The notes under the pieces were generated by a model. It had not been told where the DNA came from. It saw only the letters and a program-made list of their open reading frames with translations, and did no database searches. This document shows, in pieces, positions 8,742-17,134 of a stretch of DNA of 24,930 bases. The translations under genes and the position numbers were made by a program. The first letter of the stretch is position 1. Each line of letters begins with the position of its first letter. Origin of the DNA: Nemertoderma westbladi (Eukaryota; Xenacoelomorpha; Nemertodermatida; Nemertodermatidae); contig JAUCBJ010006330.1 of NCBI GenBank assembly GCA_032718475.1, positions 1-24,930 of the forward strand, read 5' to 3'.

Positions 8742-8942
8742 GCTGGCACCCTATGTGCCCGCCTCTACTACTCTACTGCCTGGCACCCTATGTGCCCTCT
8801 CTACTACTCAACTACCTCTCTAACTCTACTACCTGGCACCCTATGTGCCCGTCTCTACCACTCTACTACCTGGCACCCTATGTGCCCGTCTCTACCACTC
8901 TACTACCTGGCACCCTATGTGCCCTCTCCACTACTCTACTCT
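8742..8942. repeat. About 37-bp minisatellite with GGCAC...GTGCC hairpins
   Basis: Five units of roughly TACCTGGCACCCTATGTGCC plus a pyrimidine-rich spacer. Each contains the stem GGCAC/GTGCC with a CCTAT loop. Confidence 0.88.
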
Positions 8943-8975
8943 ATCTACATCTCCACCTCCACTAATACCACTATC

Positions 8976-9245
8976 TACGTGGTGCTTGCGGTGCCCACAA
9001 CCACTCTCTGCTACTACTTTCTACGTGGCGCTTCCGGTGCCCACAACCCCTCTCTGCTACTACTTTCTACGTGGCGCTTATGGTGCCCACAACCTCTCTC
9101 TTACTACTTTCTACGTGGCGCTTATGGTGCCCACAACCTCTGTACCACTACTACTTTCTACATGGCGCTTCCGGTGCCCACGACCCCCCTACTACTACTC
9201 CTTTCTACGTGGCGCTTCCGGTGCCCACGACCCCCCTACTACTAC
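8976..9245. repeat. About 46-bp minisatellite, six units
   Basis: Units of ACGTGGCGCTTCCGGTGCCC followed by ACAACC and a CTACTACTTTCT spacer, varying mainly at the two bases after GCTT. A single related unit lies at about 8646-8692. The GTGG.GC/GCCCAC ends can pair with one bulged base. Confidence 0.9.
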
Positions 9246-9485
9246 TCGTGGCATGACAATATGCCACACTCCCTTACCCCGCCGCCTTCTAACTTACTTA
9301 CTTTTTCTAACTTATCTCCTGGTACTACGTACCCTCTACTCCCATGGTATGTTTATACCACACTCCCTATACTCCGCCGCCTTCTAACCTCTCTACTTAC
9401 TATCCTTTACTACTTCTACTAACTGTCTTATTTTTAATTATTTAATTATTTATATGTGGGAAGGGCATCTCGCCCTCATTCCCAC
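9246..9485. repeat. Set of distinct stem-loops in the BEL-like element
   Basis: GTGGCATGACAATATGCCAC (9246-9265), GGTACTACGTACC (9321-9333), TGGTATGTTTATACCA (9345-9360) and GTGGGAAGGGC...TTCCCAC (9456-9485) are all inverted repeats with different loops. The first and third are followed by nearly the same spacer (ACACTCCCT.TAC.CCGCCGCCTTCTAAC), so they are diverged copies of one unit. Confidence 0.8.
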
Positions 9486-9511
9486 CCCCCTCAGTCCAAA
9501 ATCTTGGACGA

Positions 9512-11578
9512 CTAAACTTTCAGGTGCCCCTTCTTCCAGTAGGCACTCTCCCACTGCCCTCCTATACGTCCTCTTACTCTTCGCCACGCTCTCCTCGCCA
9601 ACTCCAACTGACCAGGAATTGGCTCTCCTTCTTCCGCCACCCCAAAATCGGGTCTCTCCGCCGCCTTCTTAACCATCTCGTCTCCTGGCATCAAAATGCC
9701 ATCTCCCTCCTTGTTATCTCCCAGTGGCGGAATGAATAGAAAGTGAAAGAACAGGCAGAACAGAAGGTACAACAGTAGTCCTACCCCTCTCCATCCTGCC
9801 CCCCCTCTCGACCTCCCCCCCGTCGGCACGCCTCTCAACCGGACCGGCGTCTCCTCCGGACACTCCCCCGGACACCCCTCTGGACTATTGTCCTCCTGAC
9901 ACTTCACCGGACACTCCTCCGGAGTGTTGTCCCCCGGACACCCCGCCGTCCGCTCCCCTCCATCCCCACACCGACACCCGCTGGGAAGTCTATTATCCTC
10001 CGCCCACTCTTTTATTGTTACTTTCCTGTCTGGCTCTACTATCTCCTCCAGCTTCTTATCTTCGTCCTCTGTGTCTACGGTGCCTGGTAACATGCACCCT
10101 GATGTCTCTGTCACACTGCATGGGATCTTGGTTTTGACTGGGCTGCTAAGCGTCCATCCGAACGGCGTGAGGATTGCCGTCGGGTCCCGCTGCCTGTCTT
10201 CGCCGAAGACCGTCCGTGTTCTCTTGCGGGCCGTCGGGCAGTCCATTCCTACTATAATGGACACCTTCCTAACGTCCACCTTTGGTATTGAGAAATCGAT
10301 ACCGTCCAGGAATCTATACTGCTCCACCTCAATGTTGGTTGGTCGCCTGGCGTTGATATTTATCGATTCTATGACGTGGATGGGGTCGATCGTCGCCCCA
10401 TGATCGCATCCCGGTGCAATCGCTGCTATCCTGCACCGCCCCGTCCTCGTCTCCAGGACCTCATCTTTACTCGAGACGGTAGTTACCGCCATTCTATTCG
10501 GCCTCGTCTTTAGCCCTATCTCTTCGGCCACCCAGTTCTCCACCAGCGTGAAGGCTGCTCCGCTGTCGACCAGCATTAATGTCGTTACTGATCGACCGCC
10601 CTCTCCTGATATCTTTACTGGTACTACCCCGAGTAGTACTTTTCTCTTCTTCTCCTCTTCTGTCATGCTTGTAGCCATTGTTTGGCCTCCAGTCTCCTCC
10701 TCTCTTGCTGCTGTTTCTCTACACTCTCCGGGTCTGTGTCCTTCTACCACACATCGATGACATAGTCCGTTTGCGTCTGTGTAGGCTACACGATCTTGTT
10801 TGGGCAACGCTTGCCAGTGCTTACAACTCCTGGTCTTATGGGTTCCGTCCCGGTGTAATTGACATTCGAATCCTGGATTATAGCGTTCCCTGTATAGTCC
10901 TTCACATATCGTGCGTAGGTTTATATGTACCGATTTAGTGTTTTGGTTGTCTGTACTCGGCCTACTGGGTATGTTGGGATTATGTTTATTTATGGTGTTA
11001 TTTTCTTTCTGTCCCTGCCACGGTGTGGCCCTACTCCCAGGTAACTGTGGGCTTGTAGCTCCCTGTGTGGCCGCGTGTGGTAGCGACTCTCTTACTCTTG
11101 AGAATGGATCCGTCGGATTATGTTCGGGTCCAGGCCTGTTGTATTCGGTCTTTGGTGCCTTCCCCAAACTATCCTCACTATAGACTGGGTCTGTAATTAA
11201 TTCGGCTTCATAGTTTAGGAAGCTCGACATTTCTTCTAGGCCCGGTTCCGCACCTTTCTTCTCTCGAGTGGAGAAGGCGATCTTCCTCCACTTTCTCCGC
11301 AGCCAGATCGGTAGTGCCTGCGCTATCGTGGTGATGTTGTTAGACGCGTTGAGTTCGTATGGTGCGTCTAGCGTCTTCAGTACGATTAACGCCTTCTCGA
11401 CCTTGTTCGCAAAGGTCTTTATGCTAACGGGATTATCCTGTAGGCCACCCGAACATGTACCGAACAACAAGAGTCCCACAAGAAATGAAAACAAATAAGT
11501 TGGTGCCAGTTCCCAAGAAGGGCAACCTAACACTCTATGGTTCTTTTCGGGGAATCTCATTGATCTCGATTGCTGCAA
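9512..11578 (-). pseudogene. BEL/Pao-like gag-protease ORF, RT/IN missing
   Basis: One open frame of 688 codons. Residues 1-42 are antisense LINE A fused in frame, so the native gag start is lost. From about residue 43 the protein is gag-like, with SVHINLRTICEGLYRERYNP near 216-235. A CCHC zinc knuckle follows (C273, C276, H281, C286), preceded by a C..H....C motif typical of BEL/Pao. The aspartic protease has DSGA at 338-341, IIVGMDCP at 441-448 and TPFGWTLSSP at 471-480, the usual BEL layout. Reverse transcriptase should begin next. Instead residues 481-688 hold a Cys/Pro/Glu-rich repeat (about 543-577), a hydrophobic stretch (598-618) and a basic tail. The gag and protease parts have no stops, consistent with youth or selection. 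Assembly of particles and cleavage of polyprotein are the known roles of such proteins. Confidence 0.8.
9845..9945. repeat. CCGGACACTCC-type repeat inside the gag-protease ORF
   Basis: Degenerate direct repeats of CCGGACACTCC/CCGGACACCCC encode the Cys-Pro-Glu-rich repeat at residues about 543-577 of the minus-strand frame. Confidence 0.75.
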
Positions 11579-11627
11579 AGCTATTCAATAGAATTCTATT
11601 AAATCGCATCAGGGATCCCATTGAGAG
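11453..11627 (+). repeat. Internal copy of LINE A target sequence
   Basis: Identical by eye to 7275-7449, the LINE A sequence outside the left LTR, including the terminal GAGAG. Together with the LTR it makes a direct repeat of 727 bp (7275-8001 and 11453-12179, offset 4178). It occupies the place where the primer-binding site and gag start should be. Confidence 0.95.
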
Positions 11628-12179
11628 TGTGACGGGATCCACGAAGGATCCCGGTTTATCCGGTTATTCCAATTACGCGTCCCCGCCGTGTGAGTGAAAG
11701 ATGGTTAAGAGTTCCAATATCGTTAATGTTCGTAGTTCTGATATAATATAATATGACAAGCACAGATAATAAGTAATAGCATTGGGGTATAAAATAGGTG
11801 AATGATGGCTACAGTGGATGACGGCAGGACGACGGTATTAGAAGTCACCGCTCTGCCCTAGCTAAACCGACTAGCAGAATGAGATAACTAATTAATAAGT
11901 AACATGATAGCTGGTAATATATTGCACGGGATGGCCATATCTCGCTACCCAGCCGATGCCTTCCCCCCATTGGCTAATATCCCTGTTGGCGCCCTTTGGA
12001 GTGTTTTCCCTTCACTTCTGCTATTCTCTCTCTGTCAGGGGTGTAACCCCTGACCCCTATTGTGCGTTTCTCCTTCCCACTTTATTGGGGTGACACGAGG
12101 TTGGGTAATCAACCTCGTGCTCCCAATATTGCTTAACGGCTCACTTTATGGGGTGTTAGCGGAATTTGATAAGCTAACA
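11628..12179 (-). repeat. Right LTR (5' LTR of the element)
   Basis: Same 552-bp length as the left LTR, with differences at four sites (7510, 7839, 7935 and 7990 in left-copy numbering). It is followed on the right by the GAGAG target duplication and the continuing LINE A frame. Confidence 0.93.
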
Positions 12180-12739
12180 GAGAGACTGCTCCGTGGAAAT
12201 CAGAATGGGCTCCGGAAAGGTCGTGGGACCATGGAGCCCATTTTGGCACAAAATTGAAGAGTTATCAAAAAAGAAAGACAGGCATCTGGCTGTTATCTTG
12301 GTTGACTTCTTCAAGGCCTTTGATTCAGTCTCTCGCTCACGTATGTTCAGCATACTTTCATTATATGGGAATCCTGATGAAATTATTGCAGCAATCATAT
12401 CAGTATACAATGGTTCGACAACATTTGTGTCTACTGTTGATGGTTCCCCCAAGTTTGACACTAGAACAAATTCGCCTCCGCTTTCCAGGACATTGCTTTC
12501 GCCGTGAGGGCCAGCCAGCGCATAATCTTGTGAGTTGGCAGCCCCATGAAGTGAATAAGCATAGTGGACAGCCCATGATTTTCTTGAGACGCATCTTAAA
12601 GGACCTTGGCCTTGAAGATGCGGATGATCCAGCAAATCTCATGGGTGATAGGGAGTTGTGCCGGCGCAATTTTGTCGACAAGCCGGCACAGCATTCTTAA
12701 AAATGCAGCTGCAATGCAGCATGCCGATCTTAGTAGTAG
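12180..12739 (+). pseudogene. LINE A host copy, segment 3 (RT palm start and C-terminus, core deleted)
   Basis: After the LTR the frame continues with ERLLRGNQNGLRKGRGTMEP, ILVDFFKAFDSVSRSRMFSI and IIAAIISVYNGSTTFVSTVDG. At about 12440-12445 it jumps to the C-terminal region, with RLRFPGHCFRREGQPAHNLV and FLRRILKDLGLEDADD. The segment carrying the catalytic FADD box, present in the 21811-24800 copy, is absent. The breakpoint shares GGT with both parental sequences, which suggests a microhomology deletion. A frame shift after EPILAQN is also visible. The 3' end carries the GCTGCAATGCAGC hairpin and a TAGTAGTAG tail. Confidence 0.9.
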
Positions 12740-12740
12740 T

Positions 12741-13415
12741 GGCGACTGCTACACTACACTCGATAAACATGGTAGTCGCGATATAATATATTTTGACTTC
12801 GCCAAGGCTGTCGACACTGTTATGCACTCTAAACTTATGTTCAAGCTTGCAGCATTCATACGTCATCGCAGGAGATGTGCAAGCGTGGTTTAGTGCTTTT
12901 TCTCAGACAGATCACAACGCATAGTTGGAAGCGAATTTTCGCTACCTTCCATTGTTAAATCTGGCACGGTCGAGGGCAGTATCCTCGGACCGGTCACTTT
13001 TACTCTTTTTATAAATGACCTTCCTGAGTTGTTTATTACACTAGGTAAAATTAAAGTTAAGCTCTTTGCCGATGACTTAAATTTATATTCTGATACCACT
13101 AACTGCGACAAACATTTATCAGCGCTTCAATCCTTGGATTGAAGTGAATGGCAACTTAATATCGCAGCCCATAAATGAGCAGTTCTCCATAATGTTGGTT
13201 CTTCTAACACGAAATATTCCTTGAACGGCTCAGTTATTAAATGTCAATCAAGCGGCAATGATCTAGGTTTGCTCGCGTCAGTATCGGATCTTACTTTCGA
13301 TCATTACTGCAAGCCGCAAGGTACAGGCGACCAAAGCGTACAAAGTGATAAACTTGATATTTTTAGCGGTTTTGCAACGTGCGACCGCAGGGTAACACAT
13401 ACACTATTATTGTAA
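12741..13415 (+). pseudogene. LINE C: CR1/jockey-like reverse transcriptase remnant
   Basis: Directly after the LINE A tail the plus strand reads LDKHGSRDIIYFDFAKAVDT (motif A, with FDFAKAVDT for the usual FDFAKAFD). Next come IVKSGTVEGSILGPVTFTLF, near the usual [10 protein letters not shown] position, and KVKLFADDLNLYSDT with the catalytic FADD box. SLNGSVIKCQSSGNDLGLLA and FATCDRR follow towards the C-terminus. Frames change and several stops occur, for example after LQSLD. It lacks endonuclease, is 5'-truncated and is inactive. It belongs to a different family from LINE A. Confidence 0.85.
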
Positions 13416-14060
13416 TCCCATATTATTGGTTATTGTTTCTATTTTTTAATAATTATATACAGTAGGCCTATATTTTTTTATTCCGAGAACCCCGCAAAGG
13501 CCTCTACGCCTGGGTGTTTCTCTCCACATCCATCCGTAACATATACTTACTTTCAATGTTATTACTGTATAACGTGTACGTACTTGTAGTTTAAGTGTAT
13601 GACTACTTTTTTAATGCGTATTCTCATACTGTATATCTTATTCTAAAGTATTTAACGTGATTAATAATAATAATAAAATACTATGTATATTTTTGAAAAT
13701 ACAACAAAAAAGAGGTTAGATGCTACCGGTAGATTAAAATTAAGAAAATATCACGAAATTAAAATATATTCAAATAAAAATGCTAGATTACGATTATATC
13801 AATTCGGTGTCAGGGTGTTAATATGTGTAGTAATGTAGACAGAAGACAGATGTGTTTGCGTTTGCTGTCTAATAAATAGCAAGCAGCCAAGCACATGGAC
13901 CATGTGCTTCGTTGGTAGCACATGGTTAAAAAAACATCAGTAATTGTGAGGAAAAAAAGGCCAATGTATGATGCAATAGAAGGTGAAAATTCGCCTTTCT
14001 TAGAAATAAAAGTTGCCGTAATTATAATTTATAAATTATTATTCTACTGTACACAAGTTG
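13416..14060. other. AT-rich stretch, possible LINE C 3' UTR, one strong palindrome
   Basis: No gene seen. An AATAATAATAATAA run at about 13660-13680 could be the LINE C tail. At 13889-13909 the arms AAGCACATGG and CCATGTGCTT form a perfect inverted repeat around a single A. Confidence 0.5.
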
Positions 14061-14582
14061 TAGTTGTCCATGATGACTATACACTGTCTGACTGTTAGTG
14101 GAGAGCAGCTCTTCCAGTCGTCTGCCATGTACTGTAATGTACAGTACGATACCCATGTTCATTGTTCATGCTGTACTGTTACTGTTGACTGTTTGCTGTT
14201 GCATGGTACCGTACCGGTACTGCTGTACAGTACAGTGGTATGGCAGTACAACGCTGAACTGCTGAAAGGCAGAAGGGAGTGCTGCTGGCAGGCTGGAGTG
14301 CATTACTGCATTAGATGTTAGTGGTACTTGTAGTGGTACTTTGGTACCGATCAGCCGATACTTACTGCTGTACTGTAGTTCGGCCAGCTCTTTGAATTGT
14401 TTTGTATGCCTAACTGCTAAGTGCAGAAGTGCTAACCCTGTACAGCTGTAAGCCTGTAACCTTGAAACCTTCCAGATAGAAGAAGACATATGACATATAT
14501 GAACCAGAGAACTGGAGAAGTACCGTAGTAGTACCGGTACTGTCAGACTGTAGTAAACTAAACCAGAGATAATAACAGAATA
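14061..14582. promoter_or_regulatory. GTAC/TACTGTACAGTA-rich upstream region of TRAPPC4
   Basis: Dense in short palindromic words built from GTAC, such as GGTACCGTACCGGTAC at 14205-14220 and CTGTACAGTACAG at 14223-14235, and the same words recur after the first exon. It must contain the TRAPPC4 promoter and 5' UTR, but I could not identify a TATA box or transcription start. The promoter role is inferred from position only. Confidence 0.35.
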
Positions 14583-14756
14583 ATGACTATATACAGTGTG
14601 TTTATAATTAATAAAGCAGGAAGCTTAATTTACTTCCTGGAGGTAACGAGCTCCAAAGTAGAAGTGGAGAAAACATTCAGTTATCCATTGGAATTGACTC
14701 TGAAGCTATTCGATGACAGAGTGGTCGTGGCCTTCGGACAGAGAGATGGGATTAGG
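14583..14756 (+). CDS. TRAPPC4: TRAPPC4 (synbindin), coding exon 1
   Basis: Encodes residues 1-58, starting at ATG with [17 protein letters not shown] and running through [13 protein letters not shown] to [12 protein letters not shown]. This matches the N-terminus of the TRAPP subunit known as TRAPPC4, synbindin or yeast Trs23. The family is a longin-fold protein of the TRAPP complexes that act as Rab1/Ypt1 exchange factors and tether vesicles at the Golgi. The exon ends at AGG, followed by the donor GTTAGT at 14757. Phase is 0, and the next residue, Val, comes from the first codon of exon 2. The ATG agrees with the start of known family members, and no longer in-frame extension is needed. 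Confidence 0.93.
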
Positions 14757-14776
14757 GTTAGTACTGTAGTACAGTA

Positions 14777-14827
14777 GTAGGCCTACCTGCCTACTGTATT
14801 ACTGTATTAGTAGGCAGGTAGGCCTAC
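14777..14827. repeat. 19-bp perfect inverted repeat near the TRAPPC4 donor
   Basis: GTAGGCCTACCTGCCTACT (14777-14795) pairs exactly with 14809-14827 across a 13-base loop. It starts 20 bases after the 5' splice site. Confidence 0.95.
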
Positions 14828-15214
14828 CTATCGATTAGTACCGCTCAGCCGGTACAGTTTTAGTGTTAGTAGTACCGGTACCGGATTGATCAGATATATT
14901 TTGTTAATTCCCTACCGATGGTTGATAAGTTTATAGTAGTAGTACAGTAGGCCAAGTAGTTCTGTAGTTACCATTTGGCTGAGTGTTAGTGTGTTGTTTT
15001 TTATTTTCACTGAACAGCTGAAGACTTATCTACAAACTATACATCACATGACATCATGTATGAAGATATCAGATATGAAGACTATCTTCATATTTATCTA
15101 CCTTTCTGCCTTTTTACTGATGCCTGACAATAGGGCCTACTGTAAAAATTTCTCAATTTCTAATCATGTCATGTTCTGTCTTTATTTTGTATTTATAATA
15201 GGCCTACAGTAATA

Positions 15215-15598
15215 CTACTACTACTAGGATCGGCATGCTGCATTGCAGCTGCATTTTTAAGAATGCTGTGCCGGCTTGTCAACAAAATTGCACCGCCACA
15301 ACTCCCTATCACCCATGACATTTGCTAGATCACCCGCATGTTTAAGGCCAGTGTCCTTTAAGATGCGTCTCAAGAAAGTCATGGGCTGTCCACCATGCTT
15401 ATTCACTCCATGAGGCTGCCAAAGTACAAGATTATGCACTGGCTGGTCCTCACGGCGAAAACAATGTCCTGCAAAGCGGAGGCGATTTTGTTCTAGTGTC
15501 AAGCTTGGGGGAACCAATGAGACACCTCCAATGTTATATAGTGTCTGGTTGGAGATGTGTGCATTGTACTTGACACAATGAATTATTGAATGAATGAT
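15215..15598 (-). mobile_element. LINE A 3' fragment in the TRAPPC4 intron
   Basis: The minus strand reads CVKYNAHISNQTLYNIGG, then RLRFAGHCFRREDQPVHNLV, and stops with PAQHS, the LINE A C-terminus. It has the same 3' hairpin and a CTACTACTACTA (TAG-repeat) tail. Similarity to LINE A ends near 15582, so it is heavily 5'-truncated. TACAGTAATA occurs at 15205-15214 and 15599-15608, a likely 10-bp target duplication, though the local sequence is low in complexity. It is antisense to the host gene. Confidence 0.88.
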
Positions 15599-15706
15599 TA
15601 CAGTAATAACCAACCCCAGAACCCAGCGACCTAATGTATATACAATATATATATATATAAGTAATTCATATTATACTGTTATAATAATAAGCCTAGTCAG
15701 CGATCG

Positions 15707-15792
15707 TACGGTACTACCGCTACCGCAAATACCGCGCTTTTTACTACCGCTACCGCAAATGCCAACTACTGCGGTATTTGCGGTAGTTGGTT
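15707..15792. repeat. TACCGCTACCGCAAA repeats with inverted partner
   Basis: Two direct copies of CTACCGCTACCGCAAA are followed by the inverted GCGGTATTTGCGGTAGTTGG, so the block can fold back. Related copies lie at about 16389-16428. Confidence 0.8.
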
Positions 15793-16386
15793 TTTAGTTT
15801 TTTCTATTTACCGTAGGCAAATTTCCAAGTGGGGTGCTGTTTCTGTCTGCCCATTGAATTTATGTTAATTTGATAATTGAAAAATAAGTACATAAGAAAT
15901 AAAACTTTTACTGTAAACTGTGTTCCTAAATTAAGTTGAAGTTCATATCAATCATTCATATGTCATAACCGGCTGAAACAGCAGCAATAGTATTCAAATT
16001 TGAAATCGTCAAATAATTTTCTAAAATAATAATCCTGATTTCGTATAGGCCTAACTATGAAATTAATAAGATATAAATTTTTTATGATTATTAAAATTAC
16101 AAAACATTTTCGTATCATATCGCATTTTCTTAAAATCACATTCATATCATATTGTTTCCTTTTTTATACCTTAAATAATAACGTTCATCCATCATTACAG
16201 CAGTTATACCTGTATACATTATATATGAAAAATTGATTCGCATTGTAGCGTATTTCCTATCAACAAAAACAAAACTAAATTACAATTTATTAATTCAAGA
16301 AAACAATTTATCAAAAATAAACATCACAATTAAAAAAAAGTCGTCAAAAAGTGAGCATCTAACTTCATTAATCCAGCTAAATTGTT

Positions 16387-16437
16387 TGCTACCGCTACCG
16401 CAAAGCCGCCATACCGCTACCGCAAAAATTTACTACC
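16387..16437. repeat. TACCGCTACCGCAAA repeats, second block
   Basis: Two further copies of the same motif (GCTACCGCTACCGCAAA and ATACCGCTACCGCAAA) in direct orientation, about 680 bases from the first block in the same intron. Confidence 0.75.
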
Positions 16438-16639
16438 AGGTATCGTACTATCCCTGGGCCTAGTTTTGATTCAATTCCCCATACTAATTATTCTAACTTC
16501 TGAATTTATTTTCATAAATAAAATAATATTACCAATACCAACGGCGTATACAATTTGCTTTGAAATAATAGAGCGAATTAACTAAAAGCTATTAGTTTAC
16601 CTTCATATAAGATAACCAACTATTACTTATCTACTACAG

Positions 16640-17134
16640 GTTGGCCACGCTATTCTCGCAATAAACGGCGACAACGTAGCCGGCAAGGTGGTCGAACGAA
16701 CCTCCCAAAACGTATTGGAACTGGTATCGAACCCGGACAACTTCCCCCTCAGTATAAAGTTCGGCCGTCCCAAACTCTCCACCAACGAGCGCATTATGCT
16801 CGCGAGTATGTTCCACTCGCTCTTTGCGATCGGCTGCTCGCTCAGTCCGGCTTCCAACTCCAGCGGTATAGAATCCATCGAGGCGGACACCTTTAAACTC
16901 AACTGCTTCCAGTCCCTAACCGGATTAAAGTTCTGCGTGGTGTCCGACCCACGACGCGCTAACCTAGATGCCTTACTCCGGAAGATCTACGAACTTTACT
17001 CGGACTTCGCGCTAAAGAATCCCTTTTACTCTCTCGATATGCCGATACGTTGCGAACTCTTCGATCAGAATATGCAGCAGACGTTGGAAGTAGAGAAATC
17101 CCGAGAACCGGGTGCACAACAGAGACCTCCCTAG
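16640..17134 (+). CDS. TRAPPC4: TRAPPC4 (synbindin), coding exon 2
   Basis: Encodes residues 59-222, starting [13 protein letters not shown] directly after the acceptor CTACTACAG. Conserved family stretches include [49 protein letters not shown] and [11 protein letters not shown]. The region [15 protein letters not shown] belongs to the PDZ-like insertion described for synbindin, and the rest completes the longin domain. The total of 222 residues is close to the 219 of the human protein. The last codons (AQQRPP, stop TAG at 17132-17134) are made of the first unit of a 23-bp minisatellite, so the C-terminal tail differs from the usual one. The exon is richer in G+C than its flanks. No frameshift or stop is present, and the gene should be functional. 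Confidence 0.95.
   Translation, partial: VGHAILAINGDNVAGKVVERTSQNVLELVSNPDNFPLSIKFGRPKLSTNERIMLASMFHSLFAIGCSLSPASNSSGIESIEADTFKLNCFQSLTGLKFCVVSDPRRANLDALLRKIYELYSDFALKNPFYSLDMPIRCELFDQNMQQTLEVEKSREPGAQQRPP

Larger units (their letters stand above)
7450..12179 (-). mobile_element. BEL/Pao-like LTR retrotransposon, rearranged
   Basis: Two 552-bp LTRs (7450-8001 and 11628-12179) flank a 3.6-kb interior and are bounded by the 5-bp duplication GAGAG. The LTRs differ at four positions by eye count, so insertion was recent. On the minus strand the order is LTR, gag, zinc knuckle, protease, hairpin-rich minisatellites, purine tract GGGGGGAG, LTR. BEL/Pao elements normally have RT, RNase H and integrase after protease. 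None is present. No primer-binding site follows the 5' LTR, because 11453-11627 is instead a copy of the LINE A target sequence. The copy cannot be autonomous and in its present form should not be able to start reverse transcription. Confidence 0.85.
14757..16639 (+). other. TRAPPC4: TRAPPC4 intron
   Basis: Begins GTTAGT and ends TCTACTACAG, a standard GT-AG intron of 1883 bases. It contains a 19-bp-stem hairpin close to the donor, a LINE A fragment on the opposite strand, an AT dinucleotide run near 15640-15657 and ACCGCT-type repeats. No other exon-like frame matches the family, and the two exons give a protein without gaps. Confidence 0.92.

Noticed and set aside
8646-9422. 258-codon plus-strand frame
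   Set aside because: It is a translation of hairpin minisatellites opposite to the element's sense, with no protein-like composition.
9924-11498. Several plus-strand frames of 70-160 codons
   Set aside because: They are antisense shadows of the gag-protease frame.
14166-14489. 107-codon minus-strand frame upstream of TRAPPC4
   Set aside because: It lies in GTAC-rich repeats and shows no recognisable motif.
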